In this document: in pieces, positions 8,293 through 17,216 of the stretch
Numbering within the stretch: position 1 is the first letter of the stretch
How the letters are laid out: the number at the start of each line of letters is the position of its first letter
Origin: JBJXHG01 sp046160865
Lineage (GTDB): Bacteria > Planctomycetota > UBA1135 > GCA-002686595
DNA length: 41,416 bases
Reading direction: 5' to 3'
Assembly (NCBI GenBank): GCA_046160865.1
Contig: JBJXHG010000155.1
Coordinates: 1 to 41,416 of the forward strand
Notes under the pieces: generated by a model
What the model was told of the DNA's origin: nothing
What the model saw: the letters and a program-made list of their open reading frames with translations, nothing else
Database searches by the model: none
Program-made: the position numbers and the translations under genes

Positions 8293-10134
8293 ATGGCTGG
8301 TGAACCCGTCTCGAGTGGTCGCGTGGCTTGCGCCGCGGGATCGAAGGCGAGTGCGGCGATCCTCATCGCGCTGATCCTCGGCTACGTCGCGGTGCGGCTC
8401 GCGGCCGTGCTCGCGCTGTCGGACGTCTTCTACTACGGCGAGGAGATGGCGCGCGGCACCGCCGCAAAGGCCATGCTCGATCGCTTGCCGGTCGAGCACT
8501 ACAAGCTCGGCCACTGGTACTACGAAGGCGGTGCGTTCACGACGTCGCACGTGACCGCGCTCTTCTTCCTGCTGCTCGGTCCGTGCTTGCTCGCGCACAA
8601 GCTCGTCGCGATCGGCTTCGGCGCTGCAGTGCTCGCCGCGGGTTTCTGTTTCGCACGCCGGTGGTTCGGTCTCGCCGCGGCGACCTTGTTCGGCCTGCTC
8701 TTCACGTTCGCGCCCGAGTCGTTCCAAAAGCTCTCGCTGCTGAACATCGGCACGCACTTCGCCGCGACGCTGTTCCTCGTGCTCATCCTCCACAATGCAT
8801 TCCGCATCGCATTCGACGGCGAGCTCTCGCTACGCCGCTTGGGCGTGACCGGCGCGGTGTGTGGATTCGCGACGTACTTCAGCTACCAGACCTTGCCCGC
8901 GATCGCGTTCGCGGCGCTGCTCGTGATCGTGATGCGCTTGCGCGAGCTGCGCCTGTGGCACTTTGCCTGGGCGAGCGCGTCGATGGCCGTCGGCCTGACG
9001 CCGTTCTGGATCATGTGGTCGCTCGCCGGCCGCGAGGTCTTCAACATCCACGGCACGTACCTCTTCGCGAGCTCGCACGAGCAGTTCGATCCGAACGGCG
9101 TGGTCGAGCTGCTCCGGTCCGTGCTGGCGGAACGCGGCACGCTCGAACAAGTCGTGATCGTGTGGGCCTGGCTCGCGCCGCTCGCGGGCGCTGTCGTGCT
9201 GTGGCGCGCGGGCATCGGTGCGGAGCGCAAGTCCGCGCTCGTGCTCGTCGCGTACCTCGCCTTCTTCGCTGTCGTGTATGCCGCGAGCGGCTTCCAGGTG
9301 ACGCGCTTCTACCACTACTTCATGGTGAATCGCTTCAGCTCGTTCTGGGTGATCGGCACCGTGCTCGCCGCCGCGGGAATGGCGCGCGGATGGCGCGCGA
9401 GCTCGTCGCTCGTGCGGCTCGCCAGCGCGCTCTCGCTCGCCGTGCTGATCCTGTCGGGCGCGATCGACAGCGTGCGGACGATCGCGGACGGACGGCTCGG
9501 TGCGTGGCGCGCGAACGCGCGCACCTTGCTCGCGACGAAGGGCTACTCGTACCTCGACTACTTGCCGTACTTCCGCAGCCATCTCGCACACGACCCGTCC
9601 ATGCAGTTGCGCGTCGCGCTGTCGTTCCGCGAATCCACCCCGCAGTGGCTCGCGATCGAGAGTGCGCAGAGCTTGCTCGACGACGCGTCGATGACGCCGT
9701 CCGAACTCGAGCGCATGCTCGCCGACGTCGAGACCGAGCACGCGCTCGATCTCCGAGCGGGACTCGGGCCGTACCTGCTCGCGCGCGCGGGCGGTCGCCT
9801 CGACGTCGCGATCGACACCGCGCTGGCGGAATCGTCGAGCGCGCGCGCGTGGCAGCTCGGCGCTCTCGGTCGGTGGGGACCGGGACACTACCGCGTGCTC
9901 TCGTGCTTGCAGGTGCCGCCGGGATTCCTGCGCGAGACCGAGCGCATGCTGCCGAAGCTCGAGCGCAGCGAGGATCGCGAGGCGTACTTCCGCGGGATGG
10001 GGCACCGCTTGCACCGCTTGTTCCAGCTGCAGCCCGAAGTCGCAGCGCGCAGCATCGAAGGGTTTCCGGTCGATGTGCGCGAATTCCTCGCGGACGGGTA
10101 CGCGGAAGCGCGCGGTTGGAATCGGTTGCGCTGA
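8293..10134 (+). CDS. Large polytopic membrane protein, possibly a GT39/GT83-like glycosyltransferase
   Basis: A 613-aa protein with roughly ten hydrophobic segments between residues ~18 and ~395, then a soluble C-terminal domain of about 200 residues. The first extracytoplasmic loop, after TM1, carries 'DVFYYGEEMARG', with acidic residues in the position used by lipid-phosphate-sugar-dependent glycosyltransferases (PMT/ArnT-like). The arrangement resembles those enzymes, but I see no diagnostic motif, so the assignment is weak. ATG 8293 is preferred because it lies just before the first TM. The frame is open to a GTG at 8128 that overlaps the previous gene, which would add 55 residues of low-complexity sequence. 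A glycosyltransferase/acetyltransferase pair converges from the right, suggesting a surface-polysaccharide neighbourhood. Confidence 0.65.
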   Translation: MAGEPVSSGRVACAAGSKASAAILIALILGYVAVRLAAVLALSDVFYYGEEMARGTAAKAMLDRLPVEHYKLGHWYYEGGAFTTSHVTALFFLLLGPCLLAHKLVAIGFGAAVLAAGFCFARRWFGLAAATLFGLLFTFAPESFQKLSLLNIGTHFAATLFLVLILHNAFRIAFDGELSLRRLGVTGAVCGFATYFSYQTLPAIAFAALLVIVMRLRELRLWHFAWASASMAVGLTPFWIMWSLAGREVFNIHGTYLFASSHEQFDPNGVVELLRSVLAERGTLEQVVIVWAWLAPLAGAVVLWRAGIGAERKSALVLVAYLAFFAVVYAASGFQVTRFYHYFMVNRFSSFWVIGTVLAAAGMARGWRASSSLVRLASALSLAVLILSGAIDSVRTIADGRLGAWRANARTLLATKGYSYLDYLPYFRSHLAHDPSMQLRVALSFRESTPQWLAIESAQSLLDDASMTPSELERMLADVETEHALDLRAGLGPYLLARAGGRLDVAIDTALAESSSARAWQLGALGRWGPGHYRVLSCLQVPPGFLRETERMLPKLERSEDREAYFRGMGHRLHRLFQLQPEVAARSIEGFPVDVREFLADGYAEARGWNRLR

Positions 10135-10161
10135 ACGACAGCGGGTGGGCGAGCGCGCAGC

Positions 10162-10755
10162 TCAGGCGGCCTTGCGCTCGAGCGTGCGGAGCACCTTGGC
10201 CGGCACGCCCGCGACGACGGTTCGCGCGGGCACGTCCTTCGTGACGACGGCGTTCGCGCCGACGACCGCGCGGTCTCCGATCGCGACGCCCGGCAAGATC
10301 ACTGCGCCGCGGCCGATCCACACCTCGCGGCCGATCGTGATCGGCGCGGCGTCGTGACCGCTCGTGCGCACAGGCCGATCGAGATCGAGGCGGTGATTCG
10401 CGTCGCGCAGGCTCGCGTACTCGCCGATCATCGATCCCGGCCCGATCGCGATGTTGCGGAACGCGACGATGTGCACGCCGCGCGAGATCACGCAGCCGTC
10501 GCCGATCCAAATCGCGCCCTGCTCCTGGGTCTCGAGGTAGAGCTCGCGGTACAGGTAGAGCTCGCGCCCGAGATCGATGCGGCGCGTGCCGTGCACCTCG
10601 GGCAAGCCGAGTAGCACTACGGACGGATCGATCGCGTAGCCAAGTTTCTGGGAGAGCCGCGCGTGCGCCCACGCGCGCGACCACGGCTCGCCGAAGCGCT
10701 CGGCGAGGTAGGCGGCGGGAGTGAGCACGCTCGTCAAAGCCCGTTTCAGATTCAA
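10162..10755 (-). CDS. Hexapeptide-repeat (LbH) O-acetyltransferase, WcaF/colanic-acid type
   Basis: A 197-aa enzyme that O-acetylates a sugar using acetyl-CoA, probably in exopolysaccharide or glycolipid synthesis. A left-handed beta helix is readable from about residue 75: repeated [LIV]-G-x-x-x-x motifs 'IWIGDGCVISRGVHI', 'IAIGPGSMIGEYASL', 'ITIGREVWIGRGAVILPGV', 'AIGDRAVVGANAVVTKDVP', ending in the 'VVAGVPAKVLR' acyltransferase signature. The catalytic His is expected in the 'HRLDLDRPVR' region. The start is a TTG (10753-10755) that overlaps the TGA of the glycosyltransferase gene (10752-10754). A clear AAGGAG lies 8-9 bases upstream, so the non-ATG start is well supported. The two genes form a coupled operon. 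Confidence 0.88.
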   Translation of the reverse strand: MNLKRALTSVLTPAAYLAERFGEPWSRAWAHARLSQKLGYAIDPSVVLLGLPEVHGTRRIDLGRELYLYRELYLETQEQGAIWIGDGCVISRGVHIVAFRNIAIGPGSMIGEYASLRDANHRLDLDRPVRTSGHDAAPITIGREVWIGRGAVILPGVAIGDRAVVGANAVVTKDVPARTVVAGVPAKVLRTLERKAA

Positions 10756-11816
10756 CGCGCAGGCTCCTTGTACTCGATCAGTGCTTGTCGCTCGCCGCGC
10801 CGCTTGCTCGCCGCGTAACGCAGCTGCCCGACGTAGATCGGGATCTGTTGCAAGTGCGAGTGCAGCGCGTAGAGCACGCGCGTCGACCAGCGCGCGTCCT
10901 TCCATCCGACCTTCGTGGCGGTGCGGAGCACGAGCGCCGCGAGGAAGGCCGCGCTCGCGATCGCGAAGAGCGGCGTGCGTGCGGCGAGGCTCGCACCGAT
11001 ACCGACGACGAGAGCGCCGGCGAGCACGTGCGCGTGGATCCGGTTGCGACGCACCTCGCGCTCCCAGAGCGGCATGGCACTGCCGCGAAAACGCTCGGAA
11101 ACTTCGGCATACGCGTGCCCGGCGCGCACGGCGCGCTTCCAATACTGGCCGAAGCGCTGCAGCGCGAGGTCGTGCCCGGTCATCGGGTGATCCACGTGGT
11201 CGATGAAGTACCCGCGTTGCCGAATTCGATGGCACAGCTCGGGCTCTTCGCCAGCGATGAGCTCCGCGTCGAAGCCGCCGACTTCCGCGAGCACCGCGCG
11301 CCGCATCAGCGCGTCACCGCCGCAGAACTCCGACGGACCGGGCGGATAGATCCAATCGAGATCGAGCACGCGGTTGTAGATCGAGGACTCGGGCGCGATC
11401 TCGCGGCGGTGGCCCCACACGATGGCGCACCGGCGGTCGCGCATCGCATCGAGCGCGTGCGCGAGGAAGTCGGGGTGCAGGATCGTGTCGCCGTCGAGGA
11501 AGAGCACGTACTCGGCGTCGGTCGCGCGCCAGCCGGCGTTGCGTCCGCAGGCGGCGCTCGGGCGCGACGGTGTCACGGAGATCACGCGCGCGCCGCGTGC
11601 GCGCGCGAGCGCACAGCTGTCGTCGGTCGACGCCGAATCGACGTAGACGATCTCCATGAGATTCGCGGGGAAGCGCGCAGCACCGATCGAATCGAGACAG
11701 CGAGCGAGTCGCGCGCCTTCGTTGCGTCCGATGACGACGACGGCGACGGTCGCCGTGGCCCGCGGCGCGACGCGGGCGGGCTCTTGCTCGGCGAGTGCTT
11801 CCATCGATTCCTGCAT
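10752..11816 (-). CDS. Family 2 glycosyltransferase (GT-A fold) with C-terminal membrane segments
   Basis: A 354-aa enzyme. The GT-A domain begins near residue 25 with 'VAVVVIGRNEGARLARCL'. 'VDSASTDDS' (nucleotide-binding Asp) follows near 60. The metal-binding D-x-D is in 'LFLDGDT' (~107). 'FCGGDALMRR' and the 'EEPELCHR' segment (ED-like acceptor motif) complete the fold. Two hydrophobic segments near residues 260-300 suggest membrane association, as in GT2 enzymes acting on lipid-linked or surface sugars. ATG 11816 is preferred; an upstream TTG at 11927 would add 37 basic residues without homology. It is translationally coupled to the acetyltransferase, so both probably modify the same glycan. 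Confidence 0.85.
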   Translation of the reverse strand: MQESMEALAEQEPARVAPRATATVAVVVIGRNEGARLARCLDSIGAARFPANLMEIVYVDSASTDDSCALARARGARVISVTPSRPSAACGRNAGWRATDAEYVLFLDGDTILHPDFLAHALDAMRDRRCAIVWGHRREIAPESSIYNRVLDLDWIYPPGPSEFCGGDALMRRAVLAEVGGFDAELIAGEEPELCHRIRQRGYFIDHVDHPMTGHDLALQRFGQYWKRAVRAGHAYAEVSERFRGSAMPLWEREVRRNRIHAHVLAGALVVGIGASLAARTPLFAIASAAFLAALVLRTATKVGWKDARWSTRVLYALHSHLQQIPIYVGQLRYAASKRRGERQALIEYKEPAR

Positions 11817-12019
11817 CGGCTCCCGCACGCGGGCGAGTCGAGCGCGCGGAGCGGAAAGAATTGCGCATGCGCTCGCGTGCGTTCTTCGGCCGAGCATCGC
11901 GCTGCGGGCGAATTTAGGAAAGTGCAACTCAAGGCCGGCCGGCGCGCAACCGAAGAGACGCCGAGGTCACGCACCCGGACTCCGTGTTCGCGGCGCGACC
12001 CGACAGGAGAAGACGGGTC

Positions 12020-12610
12020 ATGGCAACACACATGCTTCGGAAACAAAACTTGGGGCTGGCGCGCGCGCGGCGCCGTTCGCGAGCGGGGTTCTCGCTGGTG
12101 GAGATCGTCGTCGCTGGCCTCGTGCTCGCGATCGCGGTGTGTGGCATGTCGGGATCCATGGTCTCCGCTGTCGCCGTCAATCGCGTGAATCGCGAGACCG
12201 CGCTCGCGCAGGAAGCCGTGCAGCGTCAGATGGAGCTCCTGCAAGGCACGCTGTTCGAGGAGACGTTCCGGCGCTTCAACACGAACCCGAACGACGACCC
12301 TGGCGTCGCGGGAACCGCTCCCGGCGCGAACTTCGCCGTGTTCGGTCTCGACGTGACCGACGGCGACGCGGACGGACGTGCGGGACAGATCGAATTCCCG
12401 ACGCTCGATGTCGCTGGCGTGTTGCAGCTGCGCGAGGACGTGGTCGACCTGACGCTCGGCATGCCGCGCGATCTCAACGGCTCGGGCACCACCGATGCGC
12501 TCGACCACGCGAACGACTACCGGCTGCTGCCGGTGCGCGTGCGCGTGCAGTGGCGCGGCGTCGCCGGTCCGAGAACGCTCACGGCCGAAGGCATGTTGGC
12601 GGCACGGTAG
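12020..12610 (+). CDS. Type IV prepilin-like minor pilin/pseudopilin (PilV/GspI-like)
   Basis: A 196-aa protein with a class III prepilin leader: basic residues up to RRRSRAG, then FSLVEIVVAGLVLAIAV. Prepilin peptidase would cut G|F, leaving Phe1 and the conserved Glu5 of the mature pilin, followed by a ~20-residue hydrophobic helix. The globular part contains an acidic segment 'GLDVTDGDADGRAGQIEF', which resembles a calcium-binding loop. ATG 12020 has AGGAG about 11 bases upstream; a second ATG at 12035 is possible. It is the first gene of a four-gene plus-strand operon (12020-16075). It divides from the glycosyltransferase gene by a ~200-bp divergent promoter region. Confidence 0.85.
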   Translation: MATHMLRKQNLGLARARRRSRAGFSLVEIVVAGLVLAIAVCGMSGSMVSAVAVNRVNRETALAQEAVQRQMELLQGTLFEETFRRFNTNPNDDPGVAGTAPGANFAVFGLDVTDGDADGRAGQIEFPTLDVAGVLQLREDVVDLTLGMPRDLNGSGTTDALDHANDYRLLPVRVRVQWRGVAGPRTLTAEGMLAAR

Positions 12611-12615
12611 CTCTC

Positions 12616-13275
12616 ATGCGCGCACTTCGAATTCAACACGCCGGTTTCACGTTCGTCGAGGTGTGCATCTCGCTCACGGTGCTCGCGCTGATGCTCGGCG
12701 CCATCGGAACGACGGTGTTCACCAGCAAGCGGACGTATCAGGACGGCATGACGGTCGCGGCCATCGAGGCCCGCGCGCGGCGTGCCATCGATCGCATCGC
12801 GCACGAGATGGTCGGCGCCCGCAGCGATTTCTTCACGCCGGCGCTGGTCGACAACACGACCTACTCGTCGCTGCGTTTCACGACTTGCGAAGGTCTCGTC
12901 GCCGGTGCGATGCAGTGGTCGACGCCGACGCAGATCAACATCGTCGCGGATGCGCGCGATCCGAACGACGGAGTGGACAACGACGGCGACGGCTTGACCG
13001 ACGAGTGCCGCATCGTGCTCGCGCGCAACGCGGGCGCCGCGGACCAGATCCAAGCCGTGCTAGTCGATCAGGTACGCGAGTACCTCGAAGGCGAGAACGG
13101 CGCCGTCAACTTGCTCGACGACAACGGCAACGGACTCGTGGACGAGCGCGGTTTGTCGTTCACGTACGACGACGAGAGCGAGACGCTCACGATTCGACTC
13201 ACGCTGGAGGCACGCGATCAGCAGAACCGCTTGGTTACGCGGTCTGTCGAGACGGCCGTGCACATGCGCAACTGA
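12616..13275 (+). CDS. Type IV prepilin-like minor pilin (PilW/GspJ-like) with TSP3-type acidic repeats
   Basis: A 219-aa prepilin with a very short leader: MRALRIQHAG|FTFVEVCISL, including the conserved G/F site and Glu5. The hydrophobic helix reaches about residue 30. The head domain holds two Asp/Asn-rich loops, 'DPNDGVDNDGDGLTDEC' (near residue 116) and 'LLDDNGNGLVDE' (near 167). Both match the D-x-D-x-D-G pattern of thrombospondin type 3 or dockerin calcium sites, so calcium-dependent folding is likely (inferred). It begins 5 bp after the previous stop. Size and operon position fit a PilW/GspJ-type component of a pilus tip or pseudopilus. Confidence 0.82.
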   Translation: MRALRIQHAGFTFVEVCISLTVLALMLGAIGTTVFTSKRTYQDGMTVAAIEARARRAIDRIAHEMVGARSDFFTPALVDNTTYSSLRFTTCEGLVAGAMQWSTPTQINIVADARDPNDGVDNDGDGLTDECRIVLARNAGAADQIQAVLVDQVREYLEGENGAVNLLDDNGNGLVDERGLSFTYDDESETLTIRLTLEARDQQNRLVTRSVETAVHMRN

Positions 13276-13310
13276 AGCAGCAATCCGGGCAGAGACAGGG
13301 GAGGCAGGCA

Positions 13311-14732
13311 ATGAAACTGGGACTGAGGGGCAGACGGACGCGCCGTGGCAGCGCGCTCTTGGTGGCACTGATCGCAACGTTGATGCTCGCTGGCATGGCC
13401 GGCGCAATGCTCGCGGTCGGATCCGCTTCGAAGGAAGAGCACTTGGCCGCAGCGGATCACATGAAGGCGTTGTACGTCGCCGAGGCGGGGCTCTCCGAGG
13501 GCATCGCGGCGGTGACGAACGGCGTGGTACCGGCTCTCGGCGACGCCGCGAATCCCGTGGCGTTCAGCAGCGGGAGCTACTGGGGCACGCTCGATGTCGT
13601 CGACGACATCACGACCGTGACCGTGTTCGGAACGAGCGCCGGACTCTCGCGCGGCGTCGAGGCCGTGATCGAGCAGACGAGCGACGGCATCTATTCGAGC
13701 GCGCTCTTCGCTGGCAACAGCTCCGGCGATCCGACCTACTCGATGAAGTTCGGCGGCACGGGCACGCAGGCGGACAAGGTCGTCGGCAACGTGTACAGCG
13801 GCGGCAGTGTCGCGATCGCGGGCGATTCGGCGATCACCGGCACGGTGCGCGCCTCGGGCACGATCAGCGGCGGCACGGGTGAGACCGGTATCACGCAGCC
13901 GATTCCGGACCTCGTCGGCATGAACTACGCCGTGAACAACGACATCGACGTGAAGGCCGCCTTCGCGTCGGCGCCACAGGTCACGAACTCGACGTACGGC
14001 GGCAAGGCGGGGCAGCTGCCGGAATCCAATCCGGCGCACATCTTCCGCAAGAACCCGAACGACCGCACGGCGCAGACGAGCACGACGACGAAGGACGACT
14101 ACTTCCTCGAAGACGTGTACGAGCCGCTCAGCTCGAGCAGCGCGATCAACGCGGCCGCCGGATCGCACATCACGATCTCGGGACTCGGGGGCGAGCCGGG
14201 CGCGAACGGCAACGGCCTCGTTTACTTCATCGACGGCAACCTGTGGATCCACAACAACAAAGCGTTCTCGTTCACGCTGTGGAACGCGCAGGACCAGCCG
14301 ATCAAGGTGACGTTCGTCGTCAAGGGCAACATCTACATCTCGGACAACATCTTCTACGACAACCCGACCAAGGACGGTTTGGCGTTGATCGCGATGAAGG
14401 ACTCGTCCGTGGCGAACAGCGGCAACATCTACTTCGGCGACCCGAGCTTCGGCACGCTCGAGTACATGCAGGCCTTCATGTACGCGGAGAACAATTTCTA
14501 CGACAACAATCTCTCCGCGTCGGGCTCGGCCAAGGTGACGGTCGTCGGCAACATGACGGCCGGCAACCAGGTCAAGATCAATCGCGACTACGGCTCGCAG
14601 CACTCGAAGCTGACGGTCAACTTCGACAGCCGCATCTGGGACGGCGCGCTGACGTTGCCGGGACTCCCGTCGCAGAGCGGAGCCGACCCCACGTGGGTCG
14701 TGCAGAGCTGGCGCGAGGTTTCCGTCCCGTGA
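13311..14732 (+). CDS. PilX-like pilus-tip protein with beta-helix-like domain
   Basis: A 473-aa protein. The N terminus 'RRTRRGSALLVALIATLMLAG' is a PilX N-type membrane segment with Gly-Ser in place of the G-F prepilin site, then the 'AADHMKALYVAEAGLSEGI' helix typical of PilX. The remaining ~400 residues are Gly/Asn/Ser-rich with short beta repeats ('VYSGGSVAIAGDSAITGTVR', 'GNIYISDNIFYDN', 'GNIYFGDPSF'). This is like the right-handed beta-helix domains found in planctomycete and delta-proteobacterial PilX-like proteins. AGGGGAGG lies 6-10 bases before ATG 13311. It overlaps the next gene by 4 bp (GTGA at 14729-14732). It probably caps a pilus or pseudopilus and contacts a surface (inference). 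Confidence 0.75.
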   Translation: MKLGLRGRRTRRGSALLVALIATLMLAGMAGAMLAVGSASKEEHLAAADHMKALYVAEAGLSEGIAAVTNGVVPALGDAANPVAFSSGSYWGTLDVVDDITTVTVFGTSAGLSRGVEAVIEQTSDGIYSSALFAGNSSGDPTYSMKFGGTGTQADKVVGNVYSGGSVAIAGDSAITGTVRASGTISGGTGETGITQPIPDLVGMNYAVNNDIDVKAAFASAPQVTNSTYGGKAGQLPESNPAHIFRKNPNDRTAQTSTTTKDDYFLEDVYEPLSSSSAINAAAGSHITISGLGGEPGANGNGLVYFIDGNLWIHNNKAFSFTLWNAQDQPIKVTFVVKGNIYISDNIFYDNPTKDGLALIAMKDSSVANSGNIYFGDPSFGTLEYMQAFMYAENNFYDNNLSASGSAKVTVVGNMTAGNQVKINRDYGSQHSKLTVNFDSRIWDGALTLPGLPSQSGADPTWVVQSWREVSVP

Positions 14733-16075
14733 GCGTGCGCTTCACGGGTTGCGTGCTGGCGGCCGTCCTGCTCTCCGCGAGCGGGACGGCGCGCCCCATT
14801 TCGGTGTGCGCCGACGAAGCGACGTCCGAGCGCATCGTGAGTGCCGCGGAGTCGGCGGTTTGGAATCTGCTCTTGCCGCCGGCGAAAGGCGCGAAGCCCG
14901 AGCCGGACACGATCGCGCAGAAGATTGCGCGCCTCGGACGTGACGCGATCGCGCCGAGCATCGGCATCTTGCTCGGGCTCGTTCCGGAGCCCGAATCGGA
15001 AACGGTGCCGCACCCGGCCGCGGTCGATCAGCGCCGCGAGATCCTGCTCGGTGCTCTGCGTCGGCTGCCGGCGAGCGCGGTGCTCGAAGAGCTGCGCCAG
15101 CACGCGAGCGAGGACAAGAGCGTCGACGAGCGCTTGCTCGTCGTCCACATCCTCGGCGAGATCGGCGGCGGACCGGCGCTCGACGCGCTGCTCGGGATCG
15201 CGACGCGTCTCGATCCGATCCAATGGATGCGTACGTACGTCCAGGAAGTGATCGAAGCTGCGATCGCGACGGTGCTCCAGCGCGACGCCGGTCAGCTGAA
15301 GCGTGTCGCCGTGGCACTCGCGGGGTGCGACGCGCGCTTCGGTCCGATCCTCGTTCGCGCGCTCGGGCGAACCGAGTTGCCGGCCGCCCTGCCGGTGCTC
15401 GTGCGTGCCCTCGGTCGCGACGTCGAATTGGATCTCGCCGTCTCGCAGGAGCTCGTGAACATCGTCAGCAACTCGTTCGGCGAGCTATCGGCCGAGGACA
15501 TGGACCGCCTGCGCGATCTGCTCGACGCCACCGATGCACGGCTCGTGCGCGGCGGCGCGGCGGCGCTCGCGCGACTCGGCGACGAGGAATCGTGCGGTCG
15601 GCTCGTCACCTTGCTCGGCGCCGACGATGCGCTCACCGCGTCGACCGCTCACTGGGGCTTGAAGCAGCTCTCGGGCCTGGATCTGCCGGCCGACGCGGAG
15701 GCGTGGAGCCGCTGGCACGAGCGCGAGCGCGACTGGTTCGACAGCGCGTTCCCGGCGCTGTGCGAGGCGATCGCCGCTGGCGACGCGGATGGCTTGATGG
15801 CGCCGGCGACCGACGCGCTGACGCATCCGCTGTTCAAGCATCGCGTCGCGGCCGCCCTCACGCCGCTGCTCGAGTCCGAGAACGCGATCCTCGGACGCCT
15901 GGCGTGCAGCGTGCTCGGTCAGCTCGGTTCGCGCTCGTGCATCCCGCGCCTCGTCGCGTGCCTCGAGGCCGAGGACGACGCGCTCCGCGCATTGGCGTGG
16001 AATGCGCTGCGCTCGATCACCGGGATGCAGCTCCCGCAGGACGCGAAGAGCTGGCACGTGTTGCTCGTCCAGTGA
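14729..16075 (+). CDS. Exported HEAT-repeat protein
   Basis: A 448-aa protein with an N-terminal signal peptide (MSVRFTGCVLAAVLLSASG..., cleaved near residue 20). The rest is almost entirely alpha-helical pairs of the HEAT/PBS-lyase type: 'PALDALLGIATRLDP', 'LPAALPVLVRALGRD', 'DARLVRGGAAALARLGDEES', 'ILGRLACSVLGQLGSRSCIP', 'DALRALAWNALRSITG'. HEAT arrays act as scaffolds, so it may be a periplasmic partner of the pilus proteins encoded just upstream. The start is GTG in a GTGA overlap with the PilX-like gene; a second GTG lies two codons later. Confidence 0.75.
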   Translation: MSVRFTGCVLAAVLLSASGTARPISVCADEATSERIVSAAESAVWNLLLPPAKGAKPEPDTIAQKIARLGRDAIAPSIGILLGLVPEPESETVPHPAAVDQRREILLGALRRLPASAVLEELRQHASEDKSVDERLLVVHILGEIGGGPALDALLGIATRLDPIQWMRTYVQEVIEAAIATVLQRDAGQLKRVAVALAGCDARFGPILVRALGRTELPAALPVLVRALGRDVELDLAVSQELVNIVSNSFGELSAEDMDRLRDLLDATDARLVRGGAAALARLGDEESCGRLVTLLGADDALTASTAHWGLKQLSGLDLPADAEAWSRWHERERDWFDSAFPALCEAIAAGDADGLMAPATDALTHPLFKHRVAAALTPLLESENAILGRLACSVLGQLGSRSCIPRLVACLEAEDDALRALAWNALRSITGMQLPQDAKSWHVLLVQ

Positions 16076-16096
16076 GCGCGGAGCGGCGCGCGCCGC

Positions 16097-16735
16097 TCAC
16101 ACGCGGATCAAACGGAAGCCGAGCAGCTCTTCGCGCCGCGTGTACGCGACGCCGAGATTGCCGGCCACGAGCGGATCGTGGCTCGCCCCGAGGCCCGGGA
16201 AACGGAACTCACCTTCGCTGCCGTCCTCGAACTGCAGCGTGAAGTAGTAGATCGTCCGGCCGTCGTCGATGACCGTCTCGCTGCGCCGGCTGGTGACGAG
16301 CGCTGGCCGCTTGAGGAGCGGCAGCGAGCGCAGCTCCGTGCGGCGCCGTGCAGCGCCGGCCCACAACACCACGCCGCGGACGAACAGGCACACAGCCAGG
16401 AACGCGGCCGTGATGCCGGCCGGACTGGCGAGCGAAAGAGCGACTCCGACGCTCGCGAGCACGGCACCGACGGCGACGTGGACGACGCCGACGGTCTGCC
16501 GCGACGCCGCCTTGCGCTCCTCGAGACCTGCCGGCGGATCCCACGCGACCGCCGGTGCGAAGTCGGCGTGCGTGCGCATCTTCGTCAGGCGCTTCGCCGT
16601 CGCGTCGTCGCGCGGCGCGGTGCCGGCGTCCAGCCGCAGCGGCGTCGTGCAGTACGAGCAGATCGAGAGATCAGGGCGCGGGATGCGTGCCCCGCACGTG
16701 GGGCAATGCGTACGAGTCGGCGTCTCCGTGGCCAA
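16097..16735 (-). CDS. Zinc-ribbon membrane protein (DUF3592-like)
   Basis: A 212-aa protein with a four-Cys zinc ribbon at the N terminus (Cys11, Cys14, Cys26, Cys29; CPTC ... CSYC). A linker and two hydrophobic segments follow (about residues 80-100 and 105-125), then a beta-rich C-terminal domain with 'TIYYFTLQFEDGSEGEFRFPG'. That last pattern is seen in DUF3592-type proteins that link a membrane helix pair to a small beta domain. The start is TTG (16733-16735), chosen because a strong GAGGAG lies 6 bases upstream and the zinc ribbon then begins ten residues in. It converges on the HEAT-protein gene (22-bp gap). The function is unknown. Confidence 0.7.
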   Translation of the reverse strand: MATETPTRTHCPTCGARIPRPDLSICSYCTTPLRLDAGTAPRDDATAKRLTKMRTHADFAPAVAWDPPAGLEERKAASRQTVGVVHVAVGAVLASVGVALSLASPAGITAAFLAVCLFVRGVVLWAGAARRRTELRSLPLLKRPALVTSRRSETVIDDGRTIYYFTLQFEDGSEGEFRFPGLGASHDPLVAGNLGVAYTRREELLGFRLIRV

Positions 16736-16774
16736 TGGTGCTCCTCGATGTTCGGGGATCGAACGCGGCGATGG

Positions 16775-16898
16775 TAGCCCGCGTTTCTCACCACGTCCTG
16801 CTGCGATCACGCGGACTCGCACGGAGCTGCGTCGCTGGATCGGCGTCCGTCCGCGCTGACCGATCCGGTCAGCGGCGGCCGATTCCGATGCAGCGCCT
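16775..16898 (+). repeat. Dispersed ~124-bp repeat, full copy
   Basis: From TAGCCCGCGTTTCTCACCAC to GATTCCGATGCAGCGCCT this copy aligns along its whole length with 41292-41416. It is nearly identical for the first ~32 bp, more diverged in the middle, and again nearly identical over the last ~19 bp. It lies in the ~480-bp gap between the zinc-ribbon gene and the HU gene, which otherwise holds only promoter-like sequence near 17131. Confidence 0.75.
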
Positions 16899-17130
16899 GG
16901 CTCCGAGCGAACTCGCGCGCCCGCGCGGCGGACACGATGAGTCATGCAGGCTAGCAGAGGCGCCGCGTCGAGGCTCGCGCCGGATCGCACGATTCCTGCG
17001 GGAAAATGCGCCTCTCCGCGGGCCGGTCGAGCGCGCGCGCGGACGTCGCGACACGCGCTCGACGTGTCGTCGGCGCACGCGGCGTCTGCGAAAAAGTCGA
17101 TAATCTTCGGGATTCTCGGGGGTTTGCGTG

Positions 17131-17159
17131 TTGATCGCTCTCCGCAGGTTTGATATTCA
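17131..17159 (+). promoter_or_regulatory. Putative sigma-70-type promoter for the HU gene
   Basis: TTGATC (17131-17136) and TATTCA (17154-17159) are separated by 17 bp and lie about 58 bp before the HU ATG. The region is AT-richer than its surroundings. This is pattern matching only; no transcription data are implied. Confidence 0.35.
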
Positions 17160-17216
17160 CGCGGCGGACCGAGGGCAAAACCCCTCGAAAAGACCCAAAA
17201 AACCAGCGAGAAACAC

